Source: Pseudomonadota bacterium
GTDB lineage: Bacteria; Pseudomonadota; Gammaproteobacteria; Burkholderiales; Burkholderiaceae_C
Length of the DNA: 64,000 bases
Reading direction: 5' to 3'
Assembly (NCBI GenBank): GCA_021799355.1
Contig: JAJZAQ010000002.1
Location: 53,655 to 117,654, forward strand
Positions 32,851 through 41,065 of the stretch are shown here, piece after piece. The position numbers and the translations under genes are program-made. The notes under the pieces are model-generated. The model made no database searches. It had not been told where the DNA came from and saw only the letters and a list, made by a program, of their open reading frames with translations. Numbering within the stretch: the stretch's first letter is position 1; each line of letters starts with the position of its first letter.

Positions 32851-33393
32851 TCAGTCCTCGGGCAGCGGTGCCTCGCGCACCGGGCGCTTGAGCAGTTTGC
32901 GCTGCAGGGTGCGGCGGTGCATCTGCAGCGCGCGCGCCGTGGCGGAAATATTGCCGTCGTGCTCGGCCAGCACTTTCTGGATGTGTTCCCATTCGAGCCG
33001 CTCGACCGGCAGCGGGTTGGCAGCCACCGGGCGGTTGGCCTCGGGCGTGTCCTGCTGCAGTGCGGCCAGGATTTCGCTCACGGTCGCCGGCTTGGGCAGA
33101 TAGTTGGTCGCGCCGAGTTTGATCGCGTCCACTGCAGTGGCGATGCTGGCGTAGCCGGTGAGCAGCAGGACGCGCATGTCCGGGTATGCGGCGCGCAGCG
33201 GCTGGATCAGCGTCAGCCCGCTGTCGCCCGGCAGCCGCAGGTCGAGCACTGCGGCGTCGAACGCCGCGCTGCCGATGAGCGCGCGTGCCGCAGCCGCCGA
33301 CTCGGCGTGCCAGACGCGGATGCCGCGACGTTCGAGAGAATTGCGCGTGGCCGCGGCCAGCGCGGCGTCGTCTTCGACCAAAAGCAGGTTCAT
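32851..33393 (-). CDS. regA: RegA/PrrA/ActR-family redox response regulator
   Basis: 180 residues. The receiver domain has acidic pocket VEDD and phospho-acceptor Asp51 in VLDLRLPGDSG, plus the conserved Lys in YLPKPA. A short Pro-containing linker leads to the Fis-type helix-turn-helix NISATARALQMHRRTLQRKL, the near-invariant DNA-recognition end of RegA/PrrA/ActR proteins. These regulators control respiration, carbon and hydrogen metabolism in response to redox state. It starts 10 bases after the regB stop, forming a regB-regA operon. Confidence 0.92.
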   Translation of the reverse strand: MNLLLVEDDAALAAATRNSLERRGIRVWHAESAAAARALIGSAAFDAAVLDLRLPGDSGLTLIQPLRAAYPDMRVLLLTGYASIATAVDAIKLGATNYLPKPATVSEILAALQQDTPEANRPVAANPLPVERLEWEHIQKVLAEHDGNISATARALQMHRRTLQRKLLKRPVREAPLPED

Positions 33394-33403
33394 GGCGTGT
33401 ACA

Positions 33404-34708
33404 TCAGGACAGTGAAGGCATCTGCCGTGGCCAGCGCAACGTGGCGCGCAGACCGCCGCCGTCGCGCCGGGCGACGTCGAGCGTGCCGCCCAGGCGCTCG
33501 ATACCGGCGCGCGCCAGCGCCAGGCCGAGACCGCGGGTTTGTCCCTTGGTGCTGACGAAGTCGTAGCCCGCGCGCGCCAGCCGGTCGTCGGGCAGTCCGG
33601 GGCCGCGGTCGAGCACGCTCACGCGCAACTGCTGCGCATCCCAGTCGGCCTCGACGGCGACGTCGGCGGGGCTGGCGTCGGCGGCGTTGTTCAGCAGGCT
33701 GACCAGCGCAGCGGTCAGCCCGGCGTCGATGCGCACCGCCGGCGGCTCGCCCGCACCGCGCAGCTGCAGCGGCGCCTGCGACTGCGGACGCATCAGGTGC
33801 CAGTGTTCCAGCGTCTGCTGCAGCCAGCGCGCCAGCGATTCGGTCTGTCCGCTCCTGCTGCGCGCCGCGCCCGCCGCCGCGGTGATGTGGCCGAGCACGG
33901 TACGGATCTGCGCCACCTGCGCCTGCATGCGCTGCAGCGCCGGGCCGAGTTCGTCGTCGCCGGCGTAATCGGCCTGCAGATCGTCGACGGTCATCGCCAG
34001 CGTGGCCACCGGGGTGGCCAGCTCGTGCGCCGCGGCGGCGGCCTGCATGCCCAGCGCGAACAGGTGCTGGTCGCGCAGCGCCACCTCGCGGCTGCGCGCC
34101 AGTTCGATCTCGCGTTCGCGCAACGCGCTGGCCAGCCGCGCCACCACAGCGGTGACCAGCAGCGCGGTGATGAGGAAGTTGCCCCACATCCCGGACAAAT
34201 GTTCGCTCAGCGCCCCGGCGCTGGTGCCGCAGGCCACGGTCTGCGGCGCGGGGAAAAACACCAGCAGCGAATACAGGGTGATGACCACTGCGGTCATCGC
34301 CCAGCCGTAGCCCCAGGGCAGCGCCACGGCGCACAGGATCAGCGGCACGAGCAGCAGGGAAATCACCGGATTGACCTCGCCTCCGCTCCAGTAAACCAGG
34401 AGCGCGAGGATCAGCGCGTCGGCGAGCAAATGGGCGAACGCCCCGGCCGTGCCCAGACCGCGTGCGCTGCGCGTCTGCCACCACAACAACAGGCCTAGAC
34501 CGGCCTGCAGCGCGATCAGCCCGAGCACCTTGTCCAGCGGCCAGGTGATGTCCAGGTAGTGATGCGCCCACGGCAGCATGGCCAGCTCGGCGAGCAGCAG
34601 CACCACGCGTGCGGCCAGCAGCCGGTGCAGCGTCACCGCCGGCAGCGGAGCGAACGCGCCGCCACGACCAGCCAGCGACGGTGAGGGAAAGCGCGAAGAC
34701 AACGGCAT
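33404..34708 (-). CDS. regB: RegB/PrrB-family membrane redox sensor kinase lacking the redox cysteine
   Basis: 434 residues with six N-terminal transmembrane helices (~28-192). The loop SGGEVNPVISLLLVPL matches the ubiquinone-binding GGxxNP motif of RegB. The kinase H-box AAAAHELATPVATLAM (His228) and ATP-site motifs (NNAADASPADV, GLGLALARAGIERLGG) are present. In Rhodobacter RegB a redox-active Cys265 sits in ARCREIL; here the equivalent VAQIRTVL has Ile (about 268). Quinone sensing may remain while the disulfide switch is absent. The ATG has no clear Shine-Dalgarno sequence; a GTG start about 26 codons downstream is possible. Confidence 0.9.
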   Translation of the reverse strand: MPLSSRFPSPSLAGRGGAFAPLPAVTLHRLLAARVVLLLAELAMLPWAHHYLDITWPLDKVLGLIALQAGLGLLLWWQTRSARGLGTAGAFAHLLADALILALLVYWSGGEVNPVISLLLVPLILCAVALPWGYGWAMTAVVITLYSLLVFFPAPQTVACGTSAGALSEHLSGMWGNFLITALLVTAVVARLASALREREIELARSREVALRDQHLFALGMQAAAAAHELATPVATLAMTVDDLQADYAGDDELGPALQRMQAQVAQIRTVLGHITAAAGAARSRSGQTESLARWLQQTLEHWHLMRPQSQAPLQLRGAGEPPAVRIDAGLTAALVSLLNNAADASPADVAVEADWDAQQLRVSVLDRGPGLPDDRLARAGYDFVSTKGQTRGLGLALARAGIERLGGTLDVARRDGGGLRATLRWPRQMPSLS

Positions 34709-34796
34709 GGGCGGATTTTAGAAAGGAGCCGCCCTGTGCCGGATCGGCGTTGTCCCGCGCTGCGGCAATCGGTCGCAGGCGGGAGAGGACGGCCGG

Positions 34797-35777
34797 CTAC
34801 GGCAGCAGCACCGTCGAGCCGCTGGTGTGGCGTGCCTGCAAGTCGCGGTGCGCCTGCGCCGCGTCGCGCAGGGCATAGCGCTGGTTGATGTGCACCGTCA
34901 CCTGGCCGCTGCGCAGCAGGGCGAACAGCGCGTCGGCCATCTGCTGCTTGACCACCGGATCGGCCATGTGCGTGCCCAGCGTCGGGCGGGTGACGTACAG
35001 CGAGCCGGCGGCGGCCAGATCGGTGAGTTTGATCGGCGGCACCGCGCCGGAGGCGTTGCCAAAACTGACCATCAGACCGAAAGGCTGCAGACAGGCGAGC
35101 GAACGCTCCCAGGTGTCGCGCCCGACCGAGTCGTAGACCACGGCAACACCCTTGCCGCCGGTGAGCTGTTTGACGCGGGCGACGAAGTCGTCGGCCACGT
35201 AGTCGATGACGTGGGCATAGCCGTTGTCCAGCGCCAGGCGGCATTTTTCCGCCGAGCCGGCGGTGCCGATCAGCCGCACCCCCATGGCCCGCGCCATCTG
35301 CCCGGCGATCAGCCCCACGCCGCCGGCTGCGGCGTGGAACAAGGCCACGTCACCCTGCTGCAGCGCCTTGGTGCGATGCAGCAGGTAGTACGCCGTCAGC
35401 CCCTTGAGCAGGCTGGCGGCGGCCACGTCGAACGCGATGTCGTCGGGCAACTTGATCAGCGGCGCCACCGGCATGATGCGGCGCTGGGCATAGGCGCCAG
35501 GTGTGCCGGTGCAATAGCCCACGCGGTCGCCGACGGCGAATCCCTCCACACCCGGGCCGACCGCCTCGATCACCCCCGCCGCCTCGCCGCCCAGCCCGGC
35601 CGGCAGCGGCTGGGGGTACAGCCCGGTGCGGTGGTAGACGTCGATGAAATTCAGCCCCACGGCTTCGTGCCGCAGCAACACCTGGCCGGGGCCGAGCTCA
35701 CCGAGCTCGACGCTGCGCCACTGCAGCACCTCGGGGCCGCCGAACTGGTCGATTTCAATTACTTGTGTCGTCGTCAT
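34797..35777 (-). CDS. qor: NADPH:quinone oxidoreductase, zinc-independent MDR family
   Basis: 326 residues. It reduces quinones with NADPH in the cytosol. Motifs match E. coli Qor: FGGPEVLQW, GLNFIDVYHRTGLYPQPLPAGLGGEAAGVIEAVG, the Qor-type AAASLLKGLTAYYLL, nucleotide loop HAAAGGVGLIAGQMARAMG, and YDSVGRDTWERSL. Zinc-ligand cysteines of alcohol dehydrogenases are absent. It begins three bases after the MFS gene stop, so both are likely on one transcript. Reduction of quinones next to the quinone-sensing RegBA system is a suggestive but unproven link. Confidence 0.93.
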   Translation of the reverse strand: MTTTQVIEIDQFGGPEVLQWRSVELGELGPGQVLLRHEAVGLNFIDVYHRTGLYPQPLPAGLGGEAAGVIEAVGPGVEGFAVGDRVGYCTGTPGAYAQRRIMPVAPLIKLPDDIAFDVAAASLLKGLTAYYLLHRTKALQQGDVALFHAAAGGVGLIAGQMARAMGVRLIGTAGSAEKCRLALDNGYAHVIDYVADDFVARVKQLTGGKGVAVVYDSVGRDTWERSLACLQPFGLMVSFGNASGAVPPIKLTDLAAAGSLYVTRPTLGTHMADPVVKQQMADALFALLRSGQVTVHINQRYALRDAAQAHRDLQARHTSGSTVLLP

Positions 35778-35780
35778 GTC

Positions 35781-37010
35781 TCATCCTTTCAGGGTAGCGG
35801 GCCGCGGCACGTCGCGCAGCCATAGAGCCAGAGCCGGCAGGCACAGCAGCGCCAGCGCCGCCGCCAGGGTGAACAGCGCGGCGGAGCCGATGGTCTGCCA
35901 CAGCCAGCCGGCGCCGACGGCGGCGAGCAACTGCATCAGCCCGATGCTCAGGTGGTAGAAGCCGAACGCCGTGCCGCGCAAATCCGCCGGAGCGGCCTCG
36001 GCCACGGCTGCGGAGAGTAGTCCCTGCGTCAGCCCCATGTGCAGCCCCCACAGCGCAACCCCGATCCAGAACCCGGGCATTGCCAGCGGCAGGACGCCGC
36101 CGAGCAACAGCATCGACGCCGCCAGCACCGCCAGACCAAGGGCGAACAGCCGCTTGCGTCCCCAGCGCGCGGCGAGCACGCCCACCGGGTAGGCCGACAG
36201 CGCGTAGGCCAGCGACATCACCAGCGTGACCAGCGCGATCCACACCACCGGCACGCCGATCTGGTTGCCGCGCAACACCAGAAACGCCTCGGTCAGCCGT
36301 GCCACGGTGAACAGCGCCGCCAGCCCGACGACATGCCAGTAGGCCACGGGCAGCCGCCGCGCCGCGCTCCAGTCCAGCCTCTTGCCGCGTGGTGCCGCCG
36401 CGCGCTCCGGCCCGCGCCGCTGCGGCTCGCGCACGCCAAACGCCAGCAGGGCCACGGCTATCACCGCGGGGATGACGCCGAACCACAGCACCAGCCGCAG
36501 GTTGTCGGCGTACACCGCGAGCAGGCCGATGGCCGCCAGCGGACCGAGCACCGCGCCCACCGTGTCCAGGCTTTGCCGCAGACCGTAGGCGGCGTTGCGC
36601 AGCGCCGGCGGCGTGGCGTCGGCCACCAGCGCGTCGCGCGGTGCGCCGCGCACGCCCTTGCCGATGCGGTCGATGAAACGCGCGGCGATCACCTCAGCGG
36701 CGCCGGAGGCCAGCGGAAACAGCGGCTTGGTCAGCGCCGACAGCCCGTAGCCGGTCACCGCCAGCCATTTGCGCGAACCGATGCGGTCGGACCAGAACCC
36801 CGACACCACCTTGAGCATCGACGCCGTGGCCTCGGCAATGCCCTCGACCACGCCGACGCTGAGCACGCTCAGCCCGAGCACGGTGGTCATGTACACCGGC
36901 AGCAGGGCATGGATGAGTTCGGACGACATGTCCATGAACAGACTGACCAGTCCGAGCATCCAGACGGTGCGCGGCAGGCGGTTGGTGGCGTGTTGTGACA
37001 GGGTGGACAT
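35781..37010 (-). CDS. MFS transporter, probable drug or metabolite exporter
   Basis: 409 residues with about 12 transmembrane helices. The first helix GLVSLFMDMSSELIHALLPVY and the loop WSDRIGSRKWLAVTGYG (the loop 2-3 Asp/Arg motif) are typical. DRIGKGVRGAPRDALVAD, in helix 4-5, marks a widespread MFS subgroup with no settled substrate. It is divergent from a QseB/PmrA-type two-component system, 113 bases apart, with a direct-repeat box between them, and shares a transcript with qor. Confidence 0.87.
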   Translation of the reverse strand: MSTLSQHATNRLPRTVWMLGLVSLFMDMSSELIHALLPVYMTTVLGLSVLSVGVVEGIAEATASMLKVVSGFWSDRIGSRKWLAVTGYGLSALTKPLFPLASGAAEVIAARFIDRIGKGVRGAPRDALVADATPPALRNAAYGLRQSLDTVGAVLGPLAAIGLLAVYADNLRLVLWFGVIPAVIAVALLAFGVREPQRRGPERAAAPRGKRLDWSAARRLPVAYWHVVGLAALFTVARLTEAFLVLRGNQIGVPVVWIALVTLVMSLAYALSAYPVGVLAARWGRKRLFALGLAVLAASMLLLGGVLPLAMPGFWIGVALWGLHMGLTQGLLSAAVAEAAPADLRGTAFGFYHLSIGLMQLLAAVGAGWLWQTIGSAALFTLAAALALLCLPALALWLRDVPRPATLKG

Positions 37011-37060
37011 GGGCAGGTGCAGTGGCTGTGCGGCGTCGCCGCACGGCTGCCGGGCGGCGC

Positions 37061-37077
37061 GTTAAGCACAGTCTAAG
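37061..37077. promoter_or_regulatory. Candidate PmrA/QseB-type direct-repeat box
   Basis: GTTAAG, five bases, TCTAAG: each half matches five of six bases of the PmrA/QseB half-site YTTAAG, with the consensus five-base gap. It lies 47 bases upstream of the response regulator ATG and 51 bases from the divergent MFS start. That placing suits autoregulation and control of the MFS-qor unit. It is a consensus match only. Confidence 0.5.
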
Positions 37078-37123
37078 CGCCAGACGCTACAGTGCGCTGT
37101 GTCAGGGTGACAGACGCAACGCC

Positions 37124-37813
37124 ATGCGACTCCTCTTGGTCGAAGACGATTTGATGATCGGCGAGAGCGTGCTCGACGCGCTGCGCGGCGAGGGCTACGC
37201 CGTCGACTGGGTACGCGACGGCGCGCTCGCCGACACTGCGCTGCGCACCGAAACCTACGATCTGGTGCTGCTCGACCTGGGCCTGCCCCGGCTCGACGGC
37301 ATCCAGGTGCTCAAGGCACTGCGCGCGCGGCGCGACGCCACTCCGGTGCTGATCGCCACCGCGCGCGACGCCGTGGCCTCGCGCATCGCCGGGCTGGACG
37401 CCGGCGCCGACGATTACGTGCTCAAGCCGTATGACCTGAACGAGCTGGCGGCGCGCATCCGCGCGCTGCTGCGCCGCGCCGCCGGCCGCGCCGAGCCGGT
37501 GTTCACCTACGGCCGCATCAGCCTGAACCCGGCGACGCACGAGGCGCTGCTCGACGGCGAGCCGCTGGCGCTGTCGCAGCGCGAGTGGGCCGTGCTCGAA
37601 GCGCTCATCGCCCGGCCCGGCATGATTCTGTCGCGTGCCCAGCTCGAAGAAAAGCTCTACAGCTGGAAGGACGAGATTTCCAGCAACGCCGTCGAGGTGT
37701 ACGTGCACAGCCTGCGCAAAAAACTCGGGGCCGACCTCATCCGCAACATCCGCGGCATGGGCTACATGATCGCCAAATCGCCCGCGCCCGGCGCAGGGGG
37801 AGAGACGGCGTGA
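37124..37813 (+). CDS. OmpR-family response regulator (QseB/PmrA/TctD-like)
   Basis: 229 residues. The receiver domain has VEDD, phospho-acceptor Asp51 (DLVLLDLGLPRLDG), the Thr of LIATARD and Lys in YVLKPYDLNEL. The winged helix ends with SSNAVEVYVHSLRKKLGADLIRNIRGMGYMIA, which is very close to QseB/PmrA regulators. The stop overlaps the kinase GTG start by four bases. The stimulus is unknown; the divergent MFS exporter is the obvious target candidate. Confidence 0.93.
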   Translation: MRLLLVEDDLMIGESVLDALRGEGYAVDWVRDGALADTALRTETYDLVLLDLGLPRLDGIQVLKALRARRDATPVLIATARDAVASRIAGLDAGADDYVLKPYDLNELAARIRALLRRAAGRAEPVFTYGRISLNPATHEALLDGEPLALSQREWAVLEALIARPGMILSRAQLEEKLYSWKDEISSNAVEVYVHSLRKKLGADLIRNIRGMGYMIAKSPAPGAGGETA

Positions 37814-39156
37814 AGTCGCTGCGCGCGCGGCTGCTGCTGCTGCTGTCGGCCGCGGTCACCGTGGCTGCGCTGGTGCAGGCGGTGGCCGTGTTCCGCAACG
37901 CCATGAGCGAGGCCGACGCGGTGTTCGACTACCACCTGCAGCAGCTCGCGCTGTCGCTGGCCAGCGGCGACATGGGGCTGCCCGGCTTCGGCCCGGACGT
38001 CAGCGCCGGCAACAACATCGACTACGTCGTGCAGGTCTGGGCGCCCGACGGCCAGCGCATCTACGTCTCGCGTCCGCGCAGCGATCTGCCCAGCCAGGCG
38101 GTGCTCGGCTACACCAATGTGCAGGTCGGCGGCGAGCAGTGGCGGGTGTATTCGATGCAGGCCGGCGGCCGCACCATCCAGGTCGGGCAAAGCACGGCGA
38201 CGCGGCAGGCGCTGGCGCTGGGCTTCGCGCTGCGCGCGATCTGGCCGATGGCGGTGATCGCGCCGCTGTTGCTGCTGGCCGTGGCCTGGGCGGTGAGGCG
38301 CTCGCTGCGCCCGTTGTCCGACTTGTCGCAGGAGCTGGAAAACCGCGCCGCCACCAGCTTCGAGCCGCTGGACCCGCACCCGGTGGTCAGCGAGATGCAG
38401 CCGGTGGTGCGGGCGATGAACGGGCTGTTCGCCCGCACCCGCGCCGCGTTCGACACCCAGCGCATGTTCGTCGCCGACGCCGCGCACGAACTGCGCTCGC
38501 CGCTGGCCGCGCTGAAGGTGCAGGTGCAGATGCTCGAACGCGCGCACGACGACGCGCAGCGCGGCGTGGCGCTGGCGCGGCTGGAAAGCGGCATCGACCG
38601 CGCCAGCCATTTGGTCGAGCAGCTGCTGCAACTCGCGCGCAACGAATCCGGCGGCGAGGAGGCGCCCGCTGCGGTCAGCCTGCTCGACACGGCGCGGCTG
38701 GCGCTGTCGGACACTGCCGAACTCGCGCTCACCCGCGGCGTGGACGCCGGGCTGGAAGACGCCGAAGACTGCAGCGTGCTCGCCCCGCCGGGCGGGCTGC
38801 GCATCCTGGTGCGCAACCTGGTGGACAACGCGCTGCGCTACACCCCGCAGGGTGGGCGGGTGGACGTGCGCGTGCGCTGCGACATGCGGCAGGCCGCCGG
38901 CGGTGTGGCGCAGCGCGTGGCCGTGCTCGAAGTCGACGACTCCGGCCCGGGCATTCCGCCCGAGGACCGCGAGCGCGTGTTCGACCGCTTCTACCGCCGC
39001 GAAGACGCACCCGCCGGCGGCAGCGGGCTGGGGCTGGCCATCGTGCGCAGCGTGGCGCAGCGCTGCGGCGCGACCATCGAGCTCGACACCGCGCCGCTGG
39101 GCGGCCTGCGCGCGCGGGTGGTGTTTCCGCCACTCCCCGCCCCGCCGGCGGCCTGA
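37810..39156 (+). CDS. Sensor histidine kinase, QseC/PmrB-like
   Basis: 448 residues. Helix one (~7-27), a periplasmic sensing region of about 130 residues, helix two (~150-170), then HAMP-like RRSLRPLSDLSQELENR. The H-box is FVADAAHELRSPLAAL, followed by N-box VRNLVDNALRYTP, the G1 motif DDSGPGIPPEDRERVFDRFYR and G2 GSGLGLAIVRSVAQRCGA. The start is a GTG at 37810 overlapping the regulator stop, so translation is coupled. The periplasmic domain (NIDYVVQVWAPDGQRIYVSRP) matches the QseC sensor type. Confidence 0.92.
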   Translation: MKSLRARLLLLLSAAVTVAALVQAVAVFRNAMSEADAVFDYHLQQLALSLASGDMGLPGFGPDVSAGNNIDYVVQVWAPDGQRIYVSRPRSDLPSQAVLGYTNVQVGGEQWRVYSMQAGGRTIQVGQSTATRQALALGFALRAIWPMAVIAPLLLLAVAWAVRRSLRPLSDLSQELENRAATSFEPLDPHPVVSEMQPVVRAMNGLFARTRAAFDTQRMFVADAAHELRSPLAALKVQVQMLERAHDDAQRGVALARLESGIDRASHLVEQLLQLARNESGGEEAPAAVSLLDTARLALSDTAELALTRGVDAGLEDAEDCSVLAPPGGLRILVRNLVDNALRYTPQGGRVDVRVRCDMRQAAGGVAQRVAVLEVDDSGPGIPPEDRERVFDRFYRREDAPAGGSGLGLAIVRSVAQRCGATIELDTAPLGGLRARVVFPPLPAPPAA

Positions 39157-39227
39157 TGTGCCACCCTTGCCGCATTGCAGCAAACCCGGTGTAATGCCCT
39201 ATCCCGTTTCCAGCCAGGAGAATCCAG

Positions 39228-40019
39228 ATGACCCTGCAACTCAGCCTCAAGGACAAAACCGCCCTCGTCACCGGTGCGGCCAGCGGCATCGGCCGACACA
39301 TCGCGCAAACCTACGCCCAGGCCGGGGCGAAGGTGGCGATTGCCGATCTGAACCTCGACGCCGCACGCGCCACCGCGCAGGCCATCAACCAGGCCGGGGG
39401 CACGGCGATGGGCGTGGCCATGGACGTGACCGACGAGGCGCAGGTCAACGCCGGCTGCGCCGCGGTGGCGCAGGCCTTCGGCGCGGTGGACATTCTGGTG
39501 TCCAACGCCGGCATCCAGATCGTCAACCCGATCGAAAACTTCGCCTTCGCCGACTGGAAAAAGCTGCTGGCCATCCATCTCGACGGCGCCTTTCTCACCA
39601 CCAAGGCGGTGCTGCCGGGCATGTACGCCAGAGGCAGCGGCGTGGTCATCTACATGGGCTCGGTGCACTCGCACGAGGCGAGCAAGCTCAAGAGCGCCTA
39701 CGTCACCGCCAAGCACGGCCTGCTCGGGCTGGCGCGGGTGCTGGCCAAGGAAGGCGGGCCCAGGGGCGTGCGCTCGCACGTCATCTGCCCCGGTTTCGTG
39801 CGCACCCCGCTGGTGGAAAAGCAGATTCCCGAGCAGGCGCGGGAGCTGGGCATCAGCGAAGAACAGGTGATCAAAAACGTCATGCTCAAGGACACGGTCG
39901 ACGGCGAATTCACCACGCTGGACGACGTCGCCAGCCTCGCGCTGTACCTCGCCGCCTTCCCCAGCGCCGCGCTGACCGGGCAGTCGATCGTCGTCAGCCA
40001 CGGCTGGTGCATGAATTGA
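39228..40019 (+). CDS. bdhA: 3-hydroxybutyrate dehydrogenase (short-chain dehydrogenase)
   Basis: 263 residues. It oxidises D-3-hydroxybutyrate to acetoacetate with NAD, a step in polyhydroxybutyrate turnover. SDR features: [12 protein letters not shown] (cofactor loop), VSNAGIQ, catalytic Ser in [12 protein letters not shown] and YVTAKHG with Tyr and Lys. The segment [36 protein letters not shown] is the substrate-lid block I associate with bacterial 3-hydroxybutyrate dehydrogenases. It is followed convergently by oxyR. No PHB synthase gene is in the window. Confidence 0.9.
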   Translation: MTLQLSLKDKTALVTGAASGIGRHIAQTYAQAGAKVAIADLNLDAARATAQAINQAGGTAMGVAMDVTDEAQVNAGCAAVAQAFGAVDILVSNAGIQIVNPIENFAFADWKKLLAIHLDGAFLTTKAVLPGMYARGSGVVIYMGSVHSHEASKLKSAYVTAKHGLLGLARVLAKEGGPRGVRSHVICPGFVRTPLVEKQIPEQARELGISEEQVIKNVMLKDTVDGEFTTLDDVASLALYLAAFPSAALTGQSIVVSHGWCMN

Positions 40020-40062
40020 GCCGCAGACCGCGTGCGGGCGGCGCACGGCCTCACGACGTCAC

Positions 40063-41010
40063 TCAGGGCGTGAGCATGGTCACGCCCGGGAGCTCGCAGG
40101 CCATGACCGCCTGACGCAGCGCAGCGATGGCTTCGTGGCGGGTGAAGGTTTTGCGCCACGCCAGCACCACGCGGCGCGATGGCGGCGGGTCGGTGAACGG
40201 CACGTAGCAGACGTGGTCGGTGCCGGGGTCGGCGGCGTGCGGCACGTCCTGCCGCGGCACCGACAGTTTGGGCACGATGGTGATGCCCATCCCCGAGGCG
40301 ACCATTTGCTTGATGGTCTCCAGCGACGAGCCCTCGAAGCTCTTGCGGATGCCTTCGGAGCTGGGCGAAAACCGGGCGAACTCCGGGCAGACTTCGAGCA
40401 CGTGGTCGCGGAAACAATGCCCGGTACCCAACAGCAGCATGGTTTCGTCCTTGATTTCCTCCGCGGTCAGCGCCTTGCACCCGGCCAGCGCGTGGCCGCG
40501 CGGCACGGCGATCATGAATGGCTCGTCGTACAGCGGCGACACCGCCAGTCCCTGGTCGGGAAACGGCTCGGCGAGGATGGCCGCGTCGAGTTCGCCGGTG
40601 CGCAGCATTTCCAGCAGCCGGGTGGTGAAGTTTTCCTGCAGCAGCAGCGGCATTTGCGGCGTGCGCGCGATGACGTTGCGCACCAGTTCCGGCAGCAGGT
40701 ACGGCGCCACGGTGTAGATCACGCCCAGGCGCAGCGGCCCGGCCAGCGGATCCTTGCCGCGCTTGGCGATTTCCTTGATCGCCGCGGCCTGCTCGATCAC
40801 CCGCTGCGCCTGCTCGACGATCTCGGCGCCCACCGGGGTGATGCTCACCTCGTTGCCGCCGCGCTCGAACAACCGCACATCGAGCTCGTCTTCGAGTTTT
40901 TTGATCGCCACCGACAGCGTCGGCTGGCTGACGAAACAGGCTTCGGCGGCGCGGCCGAAATGGCGTTCGCGCGCCACGGCGACGATGTAGCGGAGTTCGG
41001 TCAGAGTCAT
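40063..41010 (-). CDS. oxyR: OxyR, peroxide-sensing LysR regulator
   Basis: 315 residues. LysR helix-turn-helix ERHFGRAAEACFVSQPTLSVAIKKLE at ~15-40. The redox pair is intact and at the E. coli numbering: Cys199 and Cys208 in LLGTGHCFRDHVLEVCPEF; peroxide forms the disulfide and switches DNA binding. The LPE/YTVAPYLLPEL opening of the effector domain also fits OxyR. It lies 55 bases after the recG stop on the same strand, so recG may be co-transcribed upstream of it. Confidence 0.96.
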   Translation of the reverse strand: MTLTELRYIVAVARERHFGRAAEACFVSQPTLSVAIKKLEDELDVRLFERGGNEVSITPVGAEIVEQAQRVIEQAAAIKEIAKRGKDPLAGPLRLGVIYTVAPYLLPELVRNVIARTPQMPLLLQENFTTRLLEMLRTGELDAAILAEPFPDQGLAVSPLYDEPFMIAVPRGHALAGCKALTAEEIKDETMLLLGTGHCFRDHVLEVCPEFARFSPSSEGIRKSFEGSSLETIKQMVASGMGITIVPKLSVPRQDVPHAADPGTDHVCYVPFTDPPPSRRVVLAWRKTFTRHEAIAALRQAVMACELPGVTMLTP

Positions 41011-41065
41011 AGACAGAATTGAAACAGAATCCGGCGAAGATTGTGTGAATCAATGCAATCCGGAT

